Counted from the stretch's first letter, positions 1-11,545 are shown. The stretch is DNA of 64,000 nucleotides from Malania oleifera (GCF_029873635.1 NC_080419.1:76062597-76126596); one strand, 5' to 3'. Made by a program: numbers and translations. Notes: generated by a model from the sequence alone, not told the origin.

Positions 1-480
1 TAATTAGCATGTATTCTTATATAATCAAGGAACCAGTCATGCAATGCCTTTTTAAAGAATTTTAATATATTTAAACTTCATGACACAAAAATTTGAATTT
101 TTTTAAAAAATACACATGTCATGAAAGCATTTAAGTAAGAGATAGTATTTATTTTAGTCTAAAAACACTTCTTTCCAAAAAAAACAAATTATTTTAGAGA
201 ATATATTTCCTCTTTTGATAAATCAATAAGTATTGGGGACTATGCATGCTGAAAAATAAACTTTAACGCAAAGAACAAGCAAGCTTCAATTTTCCGGTGA
301 ACATTTAAGAACATTTCAATTTGTAATGACCAGAAAAATCAACCACATGGATCCCAAAGATGTCAGAAAATTTAAAACAGATATGGCTATGAGCAATCTA
401 TTTTCATTTAAAAATACTATGAGAAAAAGGGATAAGATATTATGCTTTGAAAAACACATGCCATAGTGAGTTATATATCT
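1..480. other. Unassigned AT-rich flank
   Basis: No coding region or recognisable repeat is visible. The stretch ends in TCT immediately before the CACTA-type terminus at 481. It may be the continuation of the sequence seen again at 21187, to the right of the CACTA end, but I cannot show this by eye. Confidence 0.3.
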
Positions 481-1210
481 CATTACAAAAAAACTGATTT
501 TTAGTGACGAATTTAATTTCGTCACTAAAAGTTGGTATTAGTGACGGTTCCTAAAAACCGTCACTAATACTTTCATCACTAAAAACAACGCGGTAAACAA
601 TTTCTGTAAGATTTTTCAGGAAAATATTAGCGACGATTCCAGGGTATTCGTGACAGTTTCAAAATCCTCACTACTAGTGTCTAGTGTTTTTATTTTATAA
701 AAAATAAATAGCTAGGGGTATTAGTGATGGTTTGGGATAACCATCACTAATAAGGGGTATTAGTGACAGTTTTGAAATGGTCACTACTAGTTTTTTTAAT
801 TTAAAAAATTTTAAAAAAGAAATAGTTAAGGGTATTAGTGACGGTTTGGGAGAACAGTCACTAATAAGGGGGTATTAGTGACGGTTTTGAAACCATCACT
901 ACTAGTTTTTTATTTTAAAATTTTCTTAAAAAAATAGTTAAAAGTATGAGTGACGGTTTGGGATAACCGTCACTAATAAGTGGGTATTAGTGACGGTTTG
1001 GAAACCATCACTAGTAGTTTTTTTATTTAAAAAAATTTTAAAAAGAAATAGTTAAGGGTATTAGTGACAGTTTAGGAAAACTTTCACTAATAAAGGGGTA
1101 TTAGTGACGGTTTTCAAACCGTCACTACTAGTTTTTTATTTAGAAAATTTTTAAAAAGAAATAGTTAAGGGTATTAGTGACGGTTTTAAAACCGTCACTA
1201 CTAGTGGTTT
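481..1210 (+). repeat. CACTA left terminal and subterminal repeat array
   Basis: Starts with CATTACAAAAAAACTG (one base off the CACTA consensus). At least a dozen half-sites of TTAGTGACGGTTT and its inverse then follow, many paired as short hairpins. From about 703 the array is organised as a tandem of roughly 112 bp units. Each unit contains two palindromes, a CACTACTAGT segment and a T/A-rich spacer ending in AAATAGTTAAGGG. About four and a half units are visible, ending near 1206. Confidence 0.75.
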
Positions 1211-2914
1211 TATTTAACACAAAAAAATCCTAAGGTCCCCTAACCCATGCAGCACCTCTTACCCTTTCCTCATCTCTGACCTCTCAGCTTTCACTCCCTT
1301 AAATCTCAATCCTCTCCTCTCTTGAGTCACCTCTCCTCTCCTTTAGTGCGCTACTACGTGCCGGACCTACCGGTGCTACGAGCCTACAAAGTGTGAACGA
1401 TCCCCAGCTCGAGTCATTGTTTCTTCCAGGCTCCATCGACCACAGCTACAGGCATCAGTTATCCCCAGCTCCACAGGCGACTTGACTCCACACCTCCAGC
1501 CTCCATATGCTCCACAGTAAGATTAAGCTCCCTCTATTTAGGTTTAGGCTGCTTTTGGACTATAGTTTTCTATGATTTGGGATTAGGATTTTGCATACTG
1601 AATCAACATTCTTTTTCCCAAAATGAATGCAGGTTTATGCCTTAAGATTTAGTTGTTGAAAAAAAGAAATGTGGTTAAGATTTATAATTTTTTTTTTCAA
1701 TAAAGTAAATATTATGAGAAGGTTATGCACACATTCGCGATAAGTGAAAAAATACAAAAGAAAATAATAAAAGCATAACAATTTCCTAATTTGCATCTTG
1801 TTCTGTACTTTGGGTGTTGAACTCAGCTCTTCATATGTTGATTCGTATTTCGTACTTGCTTGATTAAATAATGCTTGCTCTGGTCATAATTGTCCTGTGT
1901 TCATGTAGTTTCTTTGTCCTTAAAATTTTTCTAAATTTTCAATTGCTGAAAATAGATATGTAGAATCAGTAGATAGATTGGGAGTGGAAGGTGGGAATAG
2001 ATTCTCAAATTCAGGATTGTGATCTGTTCAAAGAAGTAGACAATGTGCTATATAATTTAATGGGTTTTGGAATGATAATTATGGTTAGGGATTAGGTAGC
2101 TTCAAGGTGTTCACATAAAAAACTTCTTTGTAGCAATATTTATTTGTTGTATTTATATGATCCATTTAGTTTACTGCTTTCTATTGAATTAGTGTATGCA
2201 TCTGAAAATCGATTATATGGGTGGAGCATGGGTGAGCAAGTTGTTTGGCGTTGTATAAAATAAGTGTTGTTTGCTGCAATTTCTTCTTCTTTCTTCTTAT
2301 ATAAATTCATTGGTTGTTGAGGTCTCTTAGTTTGGTACCTGGGATATTTGATTGTGGATGCATGGCCGAGGCAAACAAATCAAGTCTAGAAATTATCTAC
2401 TACTACTAGATATATTGGCAACTTACAACATCAACTATGCTTCTCTGGTGCAGCCGCACTGCCTCATAATGTAACCTTCCATACATGTGCAAGAATCTTT
2501 AGATTCCTCACAAATTTTAACTCGTAAAGGCTTGTGTTGAGTTTATTCTGCCATAATTATTCTAGTGATAATGGGTTTCTGATAGTTAAATGAGTTTAAT
2601 TATATTCTTCATCTTCCGGTTCATTAAATTTTTGGCCAAAATTATACATCCTGACTCTTTGTGTATCCTATATTCTAGGAGTTGAACTGCCTTTTGAAAT
2701 CTTCAAACCAACTTTAAATTTAGTACTCAAACTTTCAACTATAACAAAGGCAACAACATTTCCCACAATGTCTATCTTGAGAGAACACTTTAAACCCAAA
2801 TCTGAACACCTAATAAGTTGCAGCCCAATGCATCAATGTGCAGGCATCCAAAATGTGAGACCAGAAGACCACATCTAAGATGATACGCAAAATAATCTAT
2901 CTATGTCCTTGAGC
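1211..2914. other. Non-coding stretch with C/T-rich leader-like part and FLX 3' flank
   Basis: 1230-1515 is rich in CTCTCCTC and ends at CCACAG followed by TAAG. This looks like an untranslated leader followed by a donor site and could be the leader of the lost CACTA transposase gene; that is inference only. The rest, up to the FLX-like stop at 2915, shows no convincing coding sequence on either strand. The part nearest 2915 would be the 3' untranslated region and downstream flank of the FLX-like gene. Confidence 0.35.
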
Positions 2915-4404
2915 TCATTGCATGTCATATCCACCCCATGAACCTGGTCCATGTCCATATTGAGGAAAGCTTTCCACACCAGCCTGCATCTGAAATAGAG
3001 GGATATAATAACATATACAATACATGCTCAAAGACCACTCAAGCATGCATATACACCAATTGAGCTCATTTAAAAATATAAAGCAAGAACTCACAAGATT
3101 CATGCCATAACTGGCCAGATAAGCATTTCCTCCATAACCAGCATCAGGATTGCCATAATTTGCACTATAACCTATAGTAGCATAAACCAAATCAAACCTA
3201 TCTTCAAGTTCTTACCAACTAACAAGTCAATAAAAAATGAAAAAAACACTTACTTGGATTCCCAACAGCAGCAACAACACGTGCTCTCTTCTCTACATTC
3301 GCAATCTCTGCACGAAGCTTTTCCATCTCCTGAGCCATTGCAACCAAATTCTTCTCCATTAACTAACCATGCTCATAATTCTCTGCATATCCTTTCTTTT
3401 CATACTGAATGGCAGCCCTATGCCAACAAAAGCACATGAAGTCATATCACATAAAGCAATCCCTGTAGCATATATTACCATGCAGCATGTTCATATCAAT
3501 CTAGCATGCACCTCTACATCTAGCATTAAGTAGACCTTATACAGTAACAATCCTAACATACTAAATCTTTTGGTTCATTTCTTCTAGAACAATTACAAGC
3601 ACTTTTTATCATGAATCTACTACCAGAGATCCAATGCATAATCTCATAATTCATTTATCTTCATGAATAATATCATTTTTCAATTATTTAACCATTTTGT
3701 TCTACCAAGTTACCAAGAGCAGTCAACGTGCATATGTTTAGATGCAACAACAAGATCTCATTTATAACAAGTACATTAAAATAATAACCACGCAAATCAT
3801 TACCTCGCTCTCTGCAATTCATGTTTTATAGTCTCGATTTCTATCTTCAGTGGTGGTGCCTGTTGCAGATCAATAGTTGCTCTAACCAAATCTTGATTCA
3901 GTGCTTGAACTTGACCAGTAGATCCTGCCTTAGTGCACTGAGCTCCTTAATATCAGCCTGCAATTCCAAAAGCTCATTCTTCATGGCCTCCACCCCACGA
4001 AGATCCACTTCCATTTTGATTGACTTCTTATACATTTCCCGCATCTGAATGTCCTTCTCCGCGTGCAAGGAACCAGCAAAGTGACCCATCCGCTGCAACT
4101 CATGCTGGGCAACTTCTAATTCTTGCTTAAGAGCAACATGGGTTGCCGCCAGTCTCTGGTTATCAAGCAGGAGCCCTTGAATTTTATTATGTTGGGCTGC
4201 AAGACGCTCCTCAATGATGGCTGGATGAGGGGGCAATGCCCTAGGACCCATCCTAAACTGGGATTCTCTTATTTCCTCAAGCAGTGCAGGATGTGACCTT
4301 GGTCCAAGACCTCTACCAAGCAGATGTTCCTGACTAGGAGGAGGTAGCCCACCATGAGGGACACCTTTCATTGGTAGAGGAGGTCCGCGATTTCTTGCTG
4401 ACAT
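2915..4404 (-). pseudogene. FLXL1: FLX-like coiled-coil protein gene, four exons, disrupted
   Basis: The FLX family (FLOWERING LOCUS C EXPRESSOR and FLX-like proteins) are plant coiled-coil proteins. FLX acts with FRIGIDA to activate FLC; roles of the FLX-like members are less clear. The start MSARNRGPP, the ERLAAQH segment and LAATHVALKQELEVAQHELQ match FLX-like 1 closely. Exons can be placed at 4404-3804, 3417-3254, 3171-3095 and 2989-2915, all with GT/AG borders and consistent phases. The C-terminal exons encode the Gly/Tyr/Asn-rich tail typical of the family, and about 305 residues would be expected. Two lesions break it: a 1 bp deletion at about 3919-3920, after which the continuing coiled coil (VQALNQDL) is in another frame, and an in-frame TAG at 3363-3365 where relatives have Lys. 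Introns are kept, so this is not a retrocopy. The predicted surviving product is about 168 residues. Confidence 0.85.
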
Positions 4405-5046
4405 TCTCTCTTGATATTAAGCAATGATTCTTGAAAATCAATTGGAAAAAACAAAAAAAATTCTCCAGTAGTCTAACCTAAAGAATATGAATCCAATGAA
4501 CACGTTGAAAAGAATTTAAGCACACCTAAAACATAAAACAACCAAAAAAATTAACTTCCCTTCGTATTATTTAATGTTGAACATCGAAACAATAAATCTT
4601 CGTTAGGCCCCGGGAGAGAGGAAAATAAAGATCAGACGAATGAGTCCTACTCTTTTTTTTTTTTTTCTTTTGGTAGTTTATTGTTTTAAAGAAAGCGGGA
4701 TTTTCCAATTTCTTGGGTCTAAAAAAAGGAGAAATTTTGGGCACCATTCGGTCAGCATCTTAAAAGTGCGTCTTCATGCCTCTGAAAGCCAAAAAATATA
4801 AACGACTACCTGTTGCTCTCAAAAGCTATAAGAACATCGCCAAGATTCTAACCAAACAAAGAGAACAAAAAGGCCCCAAAAAAATTAAATAATAAAACCT
4901 TTAACAGAGAACCAAAAAAAAAAAAACCAAATCAATAATATGGTCAAAATCCCGTATCCAACAATTTTTTTTTTTAAATCAAAGTTAGAAATAGAATAGT
5001 TACTCAATTCACTTTTTTTTTTTATTTTTTTTATTTTTTATGATAA
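4405..5046. other. 5' flank of the FLX-like copy
   Basis: AT-rich, with several A- and T-runs, and no coding sequence. By position it would hold the leader and promoter of the minus-strand FLX-like gene. I cannot identify a specific promoter element. It ends in ATGATAA at the CACTA-type terminus at 5047. Confidence 0.35.
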
Positions 5047-5089
5047 CACTACAAAAAAACTGGTTTTTAGTGACGAAAGTATTAGTGAC
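5047..5089 (+). repeat. Short orphan CACTA-type terminus
   Basis: CACTACAAAAAAACTGG followed by TTTTTAGTGACGAAAG and one more TTAGTGAC. It is nearly identical to the left end at 481, but after about 43 bp the sequence stops resembling a subterminal array. It may be a second, truncated left end, the start of a nested element, or a rearranged copy of the 481 terminus. Confidence 0.6.
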
Positions 5090-5092
5090 TTT

Positions 5093-5172
5093 GCATTGGG
5101 TTAAAAAGAGTCATAAGACATCCATCAACCATGCATTGGGTTAATATGAGTCATAAGACATCCATCAACCAT
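5093..5172. repeat. Tandem duplication, two 40 bp units
   Basis: GCATTGGGTTAA followed by GTCATAAGACATCCATC and AACCAT occurs twice back to back with a few differences. It lies directly after the orphan CACTA-type terminus. Confidence 0.8.
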
Positions 5173-5458
5173 GCATGCATCATTATTTTCACCATCACTA
5201 TCTTTAAGGAATATGAAAAATAAGATCCTTACATCAAGGGAGAGTCCCATCTAAAGAGAAAAAACCAAAGAGGGAGGGAAGCGCGACAATTTTAGGGAGA
5301 TGGGAGATTAGGTAGAAGCACACCTATACGATAAGATCTCCTTAGAGGATTGGCGTGTGTCGCCATTTTCGCGATTAGGTGATGTGCTTCTATTATTTAC
5401 AATAACTAATTTTTCATATTTATGTGAATAATAAAAAGTGATTACATCTATTTTGTAG

Positions 5459-6219
5459 GCTATCTGTGAGAAAAATGCTACGAATCGCAGCAAACTAGAT
5501 ACGACGCATTGTGGTGGCTCGAAATTGTTCGTCAATCATCGAAAGGTAATTTCTATGAAACTATCTGACCATCACTTGACAAGTTTTATTTATATTGACA
5601 CCACTGAATTCATATTAATGAACTTATACGATAATGTAGCGTGATCCCGTCACTAGCGACCTGGAGTCGAGGCCGAATTTGTATTAGATAACACATTAGA
5701 GGACATCGGGGGAGTGGTGCCAGGGTGCGCAGATGAAACATGTAAGTCAAGAAGATTATTTATTTCATTATCTTATTCAAAACATCAATTGTATTCTTAT
5801 TTCTTCATTTTCATCATTTTAATGACTGAAAATAGGCAAGGATGCTTGAGCTGTGGGATGCACCCGTTACAAATGGCAGTCAGTTGATGACAGATGACGA
5901 GATCTGCACGCAAGTGCTTGGGCAACAATCAGGTGGTTGGTTGAATGGTCTTGGGAGTGGATACGTCGCCCCAACATCATCATCTTCTTTCAGTGCGGCA
6001 TCTTATGTTGAGATTGATCGAGAGCGTCGAGTTGTCGAGGCTCGAGAGGAGGCGATGGTTATCCGGGTGCAAATGGTGGAAGCGAAGAACTAGTAATTGA
6101 AAGAAAAGATCTCGAACTAGGAAGCAGAGATGCAAGCCATCAAGGATTGGAAAGTGCAGATGGAACAAATGATGTGCCAATCTCGTCCAGATGATGCGGG
6201 TGACTCCCCTCATTAGAAG
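5459..6219 (+). pseudogene. Plant Transposase_24-type (Ptta/En/Spm) gene remnant
   Basis: Three exon-like blocks with good splice borders are visible: 5459-5545, 5640-5741 and 5836-6219. The first encodes KNATNRSKL and HCGGSKLF, the second begins RDPVTS, and the third has MLELWDAP, DEICTQVLG and GLGSGY. This order and spacing match the conserved C-terminal half of plant En/Spm-associated TNPA-like proteins (Pfam Transposase_24). The third block ends in a charged, coiled-coil-like tail. The middle block carries two stop codons and the tail several more, so no functional protein is expected. No N-terminal part was recognised. The downstream intron now contains LTR element RT1. A possible final exon after a TTTGTAG acceptor lies near 20349, at low confidence. 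Confidence 0.75.
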
Positions 6220-6353
6220 GTATGTAAAAGCTAGTGACAATTAATTGAAATAAAAAATGCATGAGAATTTCAATTAGAATAAATACTTTATCCTTTTTTT
6301 TTTTTACTTTCAAAATACATCAATAGATATTTAATAATTATTTGTATAATGTT
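6220..6353. other. Intron-like remnant and RT1 target site
   Basis: Begins with a GTATGT donor after the Transposase_24 block. The last five bases, ATGTT (6349-6353), are repeated at 13168-13172 and are the target-site duplication of RT1. Confidence 0.7.
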
Positions 6354-7349
6354 TGATTACACGTCAAAACTGCGTAATTGGGCATCTTAACCTGGGCTTT
6401 ACGGTTTATATTTTTAATTAAATTTCCAAAATTGTTCAATATTTTAATAAAGTGCCAAAATCATCATTCTTGAACTTTATTGCACTATTTATGAAGTTTT
6501 GGTAATTTTTTTGTTGCAGGAAAAATCTCGGAAACCAAAACCAACACCTATTCGTATTTCATGCATAACTTTTCTGTCCAAGCTCTGATCGAGACGATTC
6601 AAATTTCTAAAGAAATAGGAAAGGATTATATACAACTTTTGTGTTTTGAGTTTTGTGATAAATAGGCTCTAGAAGAGTCAAATTTGTGATGAATAGAGAA
6701 TGAAAAAAATGATAAAAAAAATATAACAATTCGGGTCGGGTTGGACAAGTCAGGTTGTGGCTTCACGGATGCTAGGGCAGTACATCCCCCTTCCCTATAT
6801 ATTTTTCTCTTCTTCTTCTTCCCCTCAGGCAGCCCAAGGGCTCCCCATTCTCTCCTTCTCTTCCTCTTCTTCTTCTTCTTCTTCTTCTTCTTCTTCTTTT
6901 TGCTATCTCTCTTTCCCTCAGCTTCTCTCTTTGAGCTCTCTCTGTTTTTCTTCTATCTTTGTTCTCACCTTTTCCTTCTTCCCCTACTCTTCCTTTCTCT
7001 CTTATTCTTTCATTCTCTCAACTCCCAGCCTCTCCTCTTCCCTGCTACATACCCGGCAGCCATCACCCGAGAACTGCCAGCAGCCACCACAGCAGCCGGA
7101 ACTCCTCTGCAGAAACACACAGCACAGTTCTCGCCCACACATAGCAGCCCCCACAGTAACTTCAGCACTCCCGCACAGAGCCTCCCCTGCTCTCAGCTAG
7201 CACAGCCTGAGAGTCCAGCCTCTCTGCACGTCGAACTCTATTGACGGCCACAGCTCCCATACCAGCCAACCAATTCCAGCAGTCCTTGCGGCCACTTCAC
7301 CGAGTCTCCCCTGCAACAGCTCCGAGGACTCCCATGGCTATCTCTTTGG

Positions 7350-7447
<98 letters not shown>

Positions 7448-8115
7448 TTTCTCTTCTTTTCTCTTTTCTTTTCTTCTCTTTTCTTTCTCTTTATTTTTAA
7501 ATTACAATTGGATATTTTATTTTTTATTTTTTTTGTTAAAGGTTATGCTTTCCCTTTCTTCTTTTTCATGTTATTGCCTTAGTCATAAACAATCATTCTT
7601 ACTATAGGAGTTTATTGAAAAGAATTGAGTTTTGAGGATTGTTAAATTAATTTAGTTTCATTGCATTTTTAATTATTAAAGTTCATATTTTTATTGTGTT
7701 CATTACCGCTGATTGTTAGGATTTCATTTGTGTTTTCGTGTGTGTTTGAATTTGATTGAGTTTCTATAGTGTGTTTTTAATTCCGTGTCCAGAGTTACCA
7801 TATTTAATTTACGTGTGTTTCGATGTTTCCTTAAGTATACGTAGGGTTTATATTCTTATTTTCTTTTATTTAATGCATGTTAGTTTAGAGTTTTAAATTA
7901 CGTGTCATTTAATTCATTAAAAGTGAAATTGATCAATCTTGAAAAACCCCGAATCTGAACCAAGTTCAGTACATTTTATTTTCGATTGGACAAACGTAAC
8001 ATTTGAGATTAAACGCATTCCCTGAGAAGACGATCTAACCCTTGGGCTTAATATTGCACGACGTAACTCCTATACTTTGGATAGCTTTCGAGCTGCTCAT
8101 TTTTCGAGTAAGTCA
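6354..8115 (+). repeat. RT1 5' LTR
   Basis: Begins TGATTACACGTCAAAACTGC and ends TCGAGTAAGTCA, at 1762 bp. It contains a TTC microsatellite at about 6861-6898 and a long CT microsatellite at about 7349-7445. Frames of 60-170 residues through this Ser/Leu/Phe/Pro-rich part come from the C/T bias and are not genes. It keeps about 70 bp near 7811-7891 that the 3' LTR lacks. Confidence 0.9.
6795..6806 (+). promoter_or_regulatory. Possible TATA box in RT1 LTR
   Basis: CCCTATATATTT precedes a C/T-rich stretch. The same motif is kept at the equivalent position of the 3' LTR near 11996. LTR promoters commonly have such a TATA box ahead of a leader, but nothing else here fixes a transcription start. 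Confidence 0.35.
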
Positions 8116-8121
8116 AGTTTT

Positions 8122-8139
8122 TGGCGCCGTTGCCGGGGA
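8122..8139 (+). other. RT1 primer binding site, tRNA-Asp type
   Basis: TGGCGCCGTTGCCGGGGA, six bases after the 5' LTR, is complementary to the 3' end of plant tRNA-Asp including CCA. Athila-type elements use the same site. Confidence 0.88.
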
Positions 8140-8249
8140 ATGTCGGTCTTAGTCTCAAAATTGTGTTTTTCCTGTCATTTTTGTTAGTTTTATGAAAAAT
8201 AAAAAAAAATAGAAAACAAAAACAAAAACAAAAAATTGAGTTTTGAAAA

Positions 8250-9842
8250 ATGGTTGCACTTGCATCGCGCACGATAATGGATTTTTTGCAGCTTGAATAT
8301 GCCACTGCATCCTCTGCCACTATTTTGCCTTATGACGAGCTTAATTTCATGATGCAGCGCGAGAGGACGTCATTGCTACCCGAGTTCTACAGGACGAAAT
8401 CTGAGTGCCCCTATCAGCACCTAGCAGAGTTTGAGTTAACCTGCAATATGTTTTTCTATCATGCTAGAGTTGATGAATCTACTAGACTGAATTTATTTCT
8501 TACTACTTTGCAGGATAGGACACTGATCTGGTTTCATTCCTTGAGACCTCACTTTATCACTAATTGGGTTGATATGGAGGGTGAATTCCTCCATGCATTT
8601 TGTCCCTCATAGAAAACTCAATTTTTGTAGGAACAGATTCTTAATTTTGTGCAGTAGGATGACGAGACATTTGAAGCTTGTTGGGAACGATTCAAGGATC
8701 TGCTAAGTACTTGCCCACATCATGGTTTGACACATGGAGGTTAGCTGATTGTTTTTATACTGCTCTTACCCCTGATTGCAAGTGTTTTGTCCAGACTAAG
8801 TCTAATGGAGAACCCGTCAGTGAGGATCCAGATCAAGTATTATCATTTTTTGATTACTTAGCTGACAATGTCCCACAGTGCAACACACGATACACTTAGG
8901 CACCCATGACTGCATAGCCTATCAACAGATCCCTTCGAGTTGTACATCGTCAGACCTTTTTGAGGATAGCATAACACAGATGGCGAACATGCTCCAGCAG
9001 TTCATGCAAACTCAAGTCGATCATAATAATGAATTGTGGGACACCATTAATGCGATAAGCATGCAGTTGGACATCTTAGAAAATGAAGAATTGCCCGTGG
9101 CATCTCAGCCTAGTCCTCAAGAGTACCAGCAACCACACCAACAAATACATGATGTTTCTCTTGAGATGGCAGAGACTGCCACTATTTCGAGATGAGAGAA
9201 AGAATCTCCCCAACCTAAGATGCTCATCGTCGGACATTCAGTTGCCCCTGCACCGGAAGTTACGGCTGAAATAGATGAATTCAACGAAAAATTAGAGGAA
9301 ACGGGGCCAGAAGCAGAGCAGTTAGTTGATGAGGAGATTGATACTCATACGGAGTACCAACCTGTGGTACCTTATACTCCGAGCTCAGAAACTGTGAAAC
9401 CGTCACTCCCACTTGAATCAGATGTTAAGGAGCCTAATGTGGAGGAAGACTCTTGCAGTGGTATGATGATATGTACACTCGATAAAGAGGGTGACCAATC
9501 TGGTGAGCATATAATTTTCAAAGAACGAGGTAAAACCTTTAATGTTAATGCTTCTAAAGAACTACAGGTAATTGCTCCAATAACTTCCCATCACACGTTA
9601 GTTTGTAAAGAAGCACATTTCCTGGACACGATGTTGAATAAAGACCCTTTCTTGTCCACACAAGAGGGTCGACCTGCTATTGTTTGGTATTTTGACACGC
9701 ATTTATTCATTGAAGGCTGATTTTCATGCAGGTATGAAGACTGATCCACTATGGCGGCTCAAATTTGGAGAACCACCATTGCAATTTATAGACCTGCAAC
9801 CACCAGACGAAATTCCTCCTGAGCCTCCGCCAGACAATTGTG
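8250..9842 (+). pseudogene. RT1 gag-like gene, broken
   Basis: The frame opens with ATG at 8250 after an A-rich leader. It encodes a Retrotrans_gag-type region with LIWFHSLRPH and WERFKDLLSTCPHH, where CPHHG is typical of Athila-type gag. An acidic, Gln/Pro-rich middle follows, then a conserved tail with MLNKDPFLSTQEGRP and PPDEIPPEPPP. Gag builds the cytoplasmic particle that packages element RNA. Stops at about 8610, 8629 and 8655, a frame change near 9690 and a missing Pro-rich segment near 8915 (present in RT2) break it. No CCHC zinc knuckle is visible, which is unusual for gag. RT2 carries the same gene at 23758. Confidence 0.78.
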
Positions 9843-10011
9843 ATGTTTTTCTTTTGCTTCTTTTCCTTTCCTTTTATCTTATTTTATTTTTAGTTAGTTT
9901 TCAGGTCTATCTCGTAGTTTGGTTTTTCTTTTCCATTACTTCGCCACTCAGGTACGCTTCCCATGCATAGTCCTTTCTATTTCCCCTATGCTTTCACATT
10001 GAGGACAATGT

Positions 10012-10034
10012 TCTATTTTAGTTGGGGGGGGGGG
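10012..10034 (+). other. Internal polypurine-like motif after gag (RT1)
   Basis: GAGGACAATGTTC, then TTTTAGTT and a run of eleven G. The same motif follows gag in RT2 (25618-25629). Athila-type elements have a comparable G-rich tract well upstream of the 3' LTR, and it may act as an extra plus-strand priming site (inference). Confidence 0.5.
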
Positions 10035-11545
10035 ATGAGCATTCGTATGTGACACTGTGCACGTACACGTACCGAGTTTTATATTTCAAAAATGCAAAAA
10101 AAAAAAAATCAAAAATACAAAAAACAAAAAAAAATCAAAAAGAAAGAGAGAAAGAAAGAAGGAGTACTGAGGAATTACATTGCACTATGTCATGCTTAAC
10201 ACTGTGTATACCCTTTCACATACTCGCGTATAATTTATGAACTACACACTTGAGTCAATCATGCGTAGTTTCTCTTTATATGATCTTATGACTCCATGAA
10301 GAATCGATTGATAGTACACTCGTGTTAATTTGGCTATATAATTTCCTGTATCTACATGCATCTCACGAGGCTAAATAAACACATTCACGTGATTCATTGC
10401 ACTTAGGGTTTCCTGTGAGCACTTAGAGAGCACCCGTGGCGACTATGACACCTTGTGAGATATCCTTGAGCTATTTATCGTCCTTTTGAGCATTAATATC
10501 AAATCAGAGTTCATGGAACTCAATTCTCTTTTTCTGGATGATTCCTTTGTACACTAGTCTTTGTTTTTGATTTGCTAGCCTAGAGGTGAGACCTAGTGGG
10601 GAGATAGAAACCTAGGTCTTGTAGCCTACTCAAGATGTGAAGGCTGAGCCACCCCTAAAGATAGACTTAGTTCATGGACCAGTATTCGAGCTCAATTCCC
10701 ATTGATGGTATGAAGATTACAAAAGAAGTGTTATGATTGTCCTAATTGATCAAGAAAAGACAGAAAATGAAGAATAAGCAAAATAAAGAATAAGCAATGC
10801 ACATGCGCATGAAATGAAAAGTCAATGTCGGTCCAAATACATATCACAAGGACATGACACATATTTTCCACGTATGAAGATTCTTCAACCGATTAATGCC
10901 TCAGATGCATTCACGACAAGTTTGTGAGTAAGTTGATCTAGGGTGGTCTAAATTGGATATGGCGAGTAGGTGAGAAGATGCTAGGGTGAAGGACCCGACA
11001 CCTCATAGATAGGCTAGATCCTTTCCAAACTAGTCCACTCCATATACTTAGCGTTGTTCCTTTTAATATGTGGGATGTTTGATCGCGACACTCCTCCTCA
11101 CATATGATGAGTGAACCCATTTTCTTTAAGTGTTCTTGAGGGTATACCAGTTAGGCCGAGTCAAAGCGACCGTTCTGTAGGTGTCCACTGGCTTCCTAGG
11201 TGTATTGAGTCACACACATCACACACACCTCGAGAGTTTACCTATTTATACTCAAACTTATATGATTGCATTAACTCTGAATGTGCCACTGATTAATTTC
11301 ATGTGAGTATACTGCTCTTAAATGACATATAAATGATGAAACTTGCATGAGTGACGTGCTTCGAAATTGTGTGTTGAATATGAACAAGCCTGAGTGAAAT
11401 TCAGTGGTATGCTTGTATGTGAAGTGGTATAGTTATGTCGCATGTGCATTGATTTCAAGATCACCGGAGTATGTAGTTGCAGATACTACCCTGAGATTCA
11501 TTCACGTCATTTGCTAGAGACTAGCAAAACGTTAGTTAGGGGGTG
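10035..11545 (+). other. RT1 long 3' non-coding interior and 3' polypurine tract
   Basis: About 1.5 kb without a credible gene, yet closely similar throughout to 25630-27151 in RT2. It includes an A/G-rich stretch near 10090-10165. It ends in GTTAGTTAGGGGGTG (11531-11545), the likely polypurine tract directly before the 3' LTR. Confidence 0.65.

Noticed and set aside
481-1210. CRISPR-like array of regular palindromic repeats
   Set aside because: The units are plant CACTA subterminal repeats next to a CACTA-type terminus, and spacers are themselves repeated.
3254-3439. Plus-strand Gln-rich frame
   Set aside because: It is the antisense of FLX-like exon 2, which has proper splice borders and family similarity on the minus strand.
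6741-7582. Several overlapping 60-167 residue frames rich in Ser, Leu, Phe and Pro
   Set aside because: They are LTR sequence with TTC and CT microsatellites. The repeat bias keeps frames open, and the equivalent frames differ in the other LTR.
8122-8139. tRNA gene fragment
   Set aside because: Only the 18 bases complementary to a tRNA 3' end are present, in the primer-site position; no tRNA body follows.
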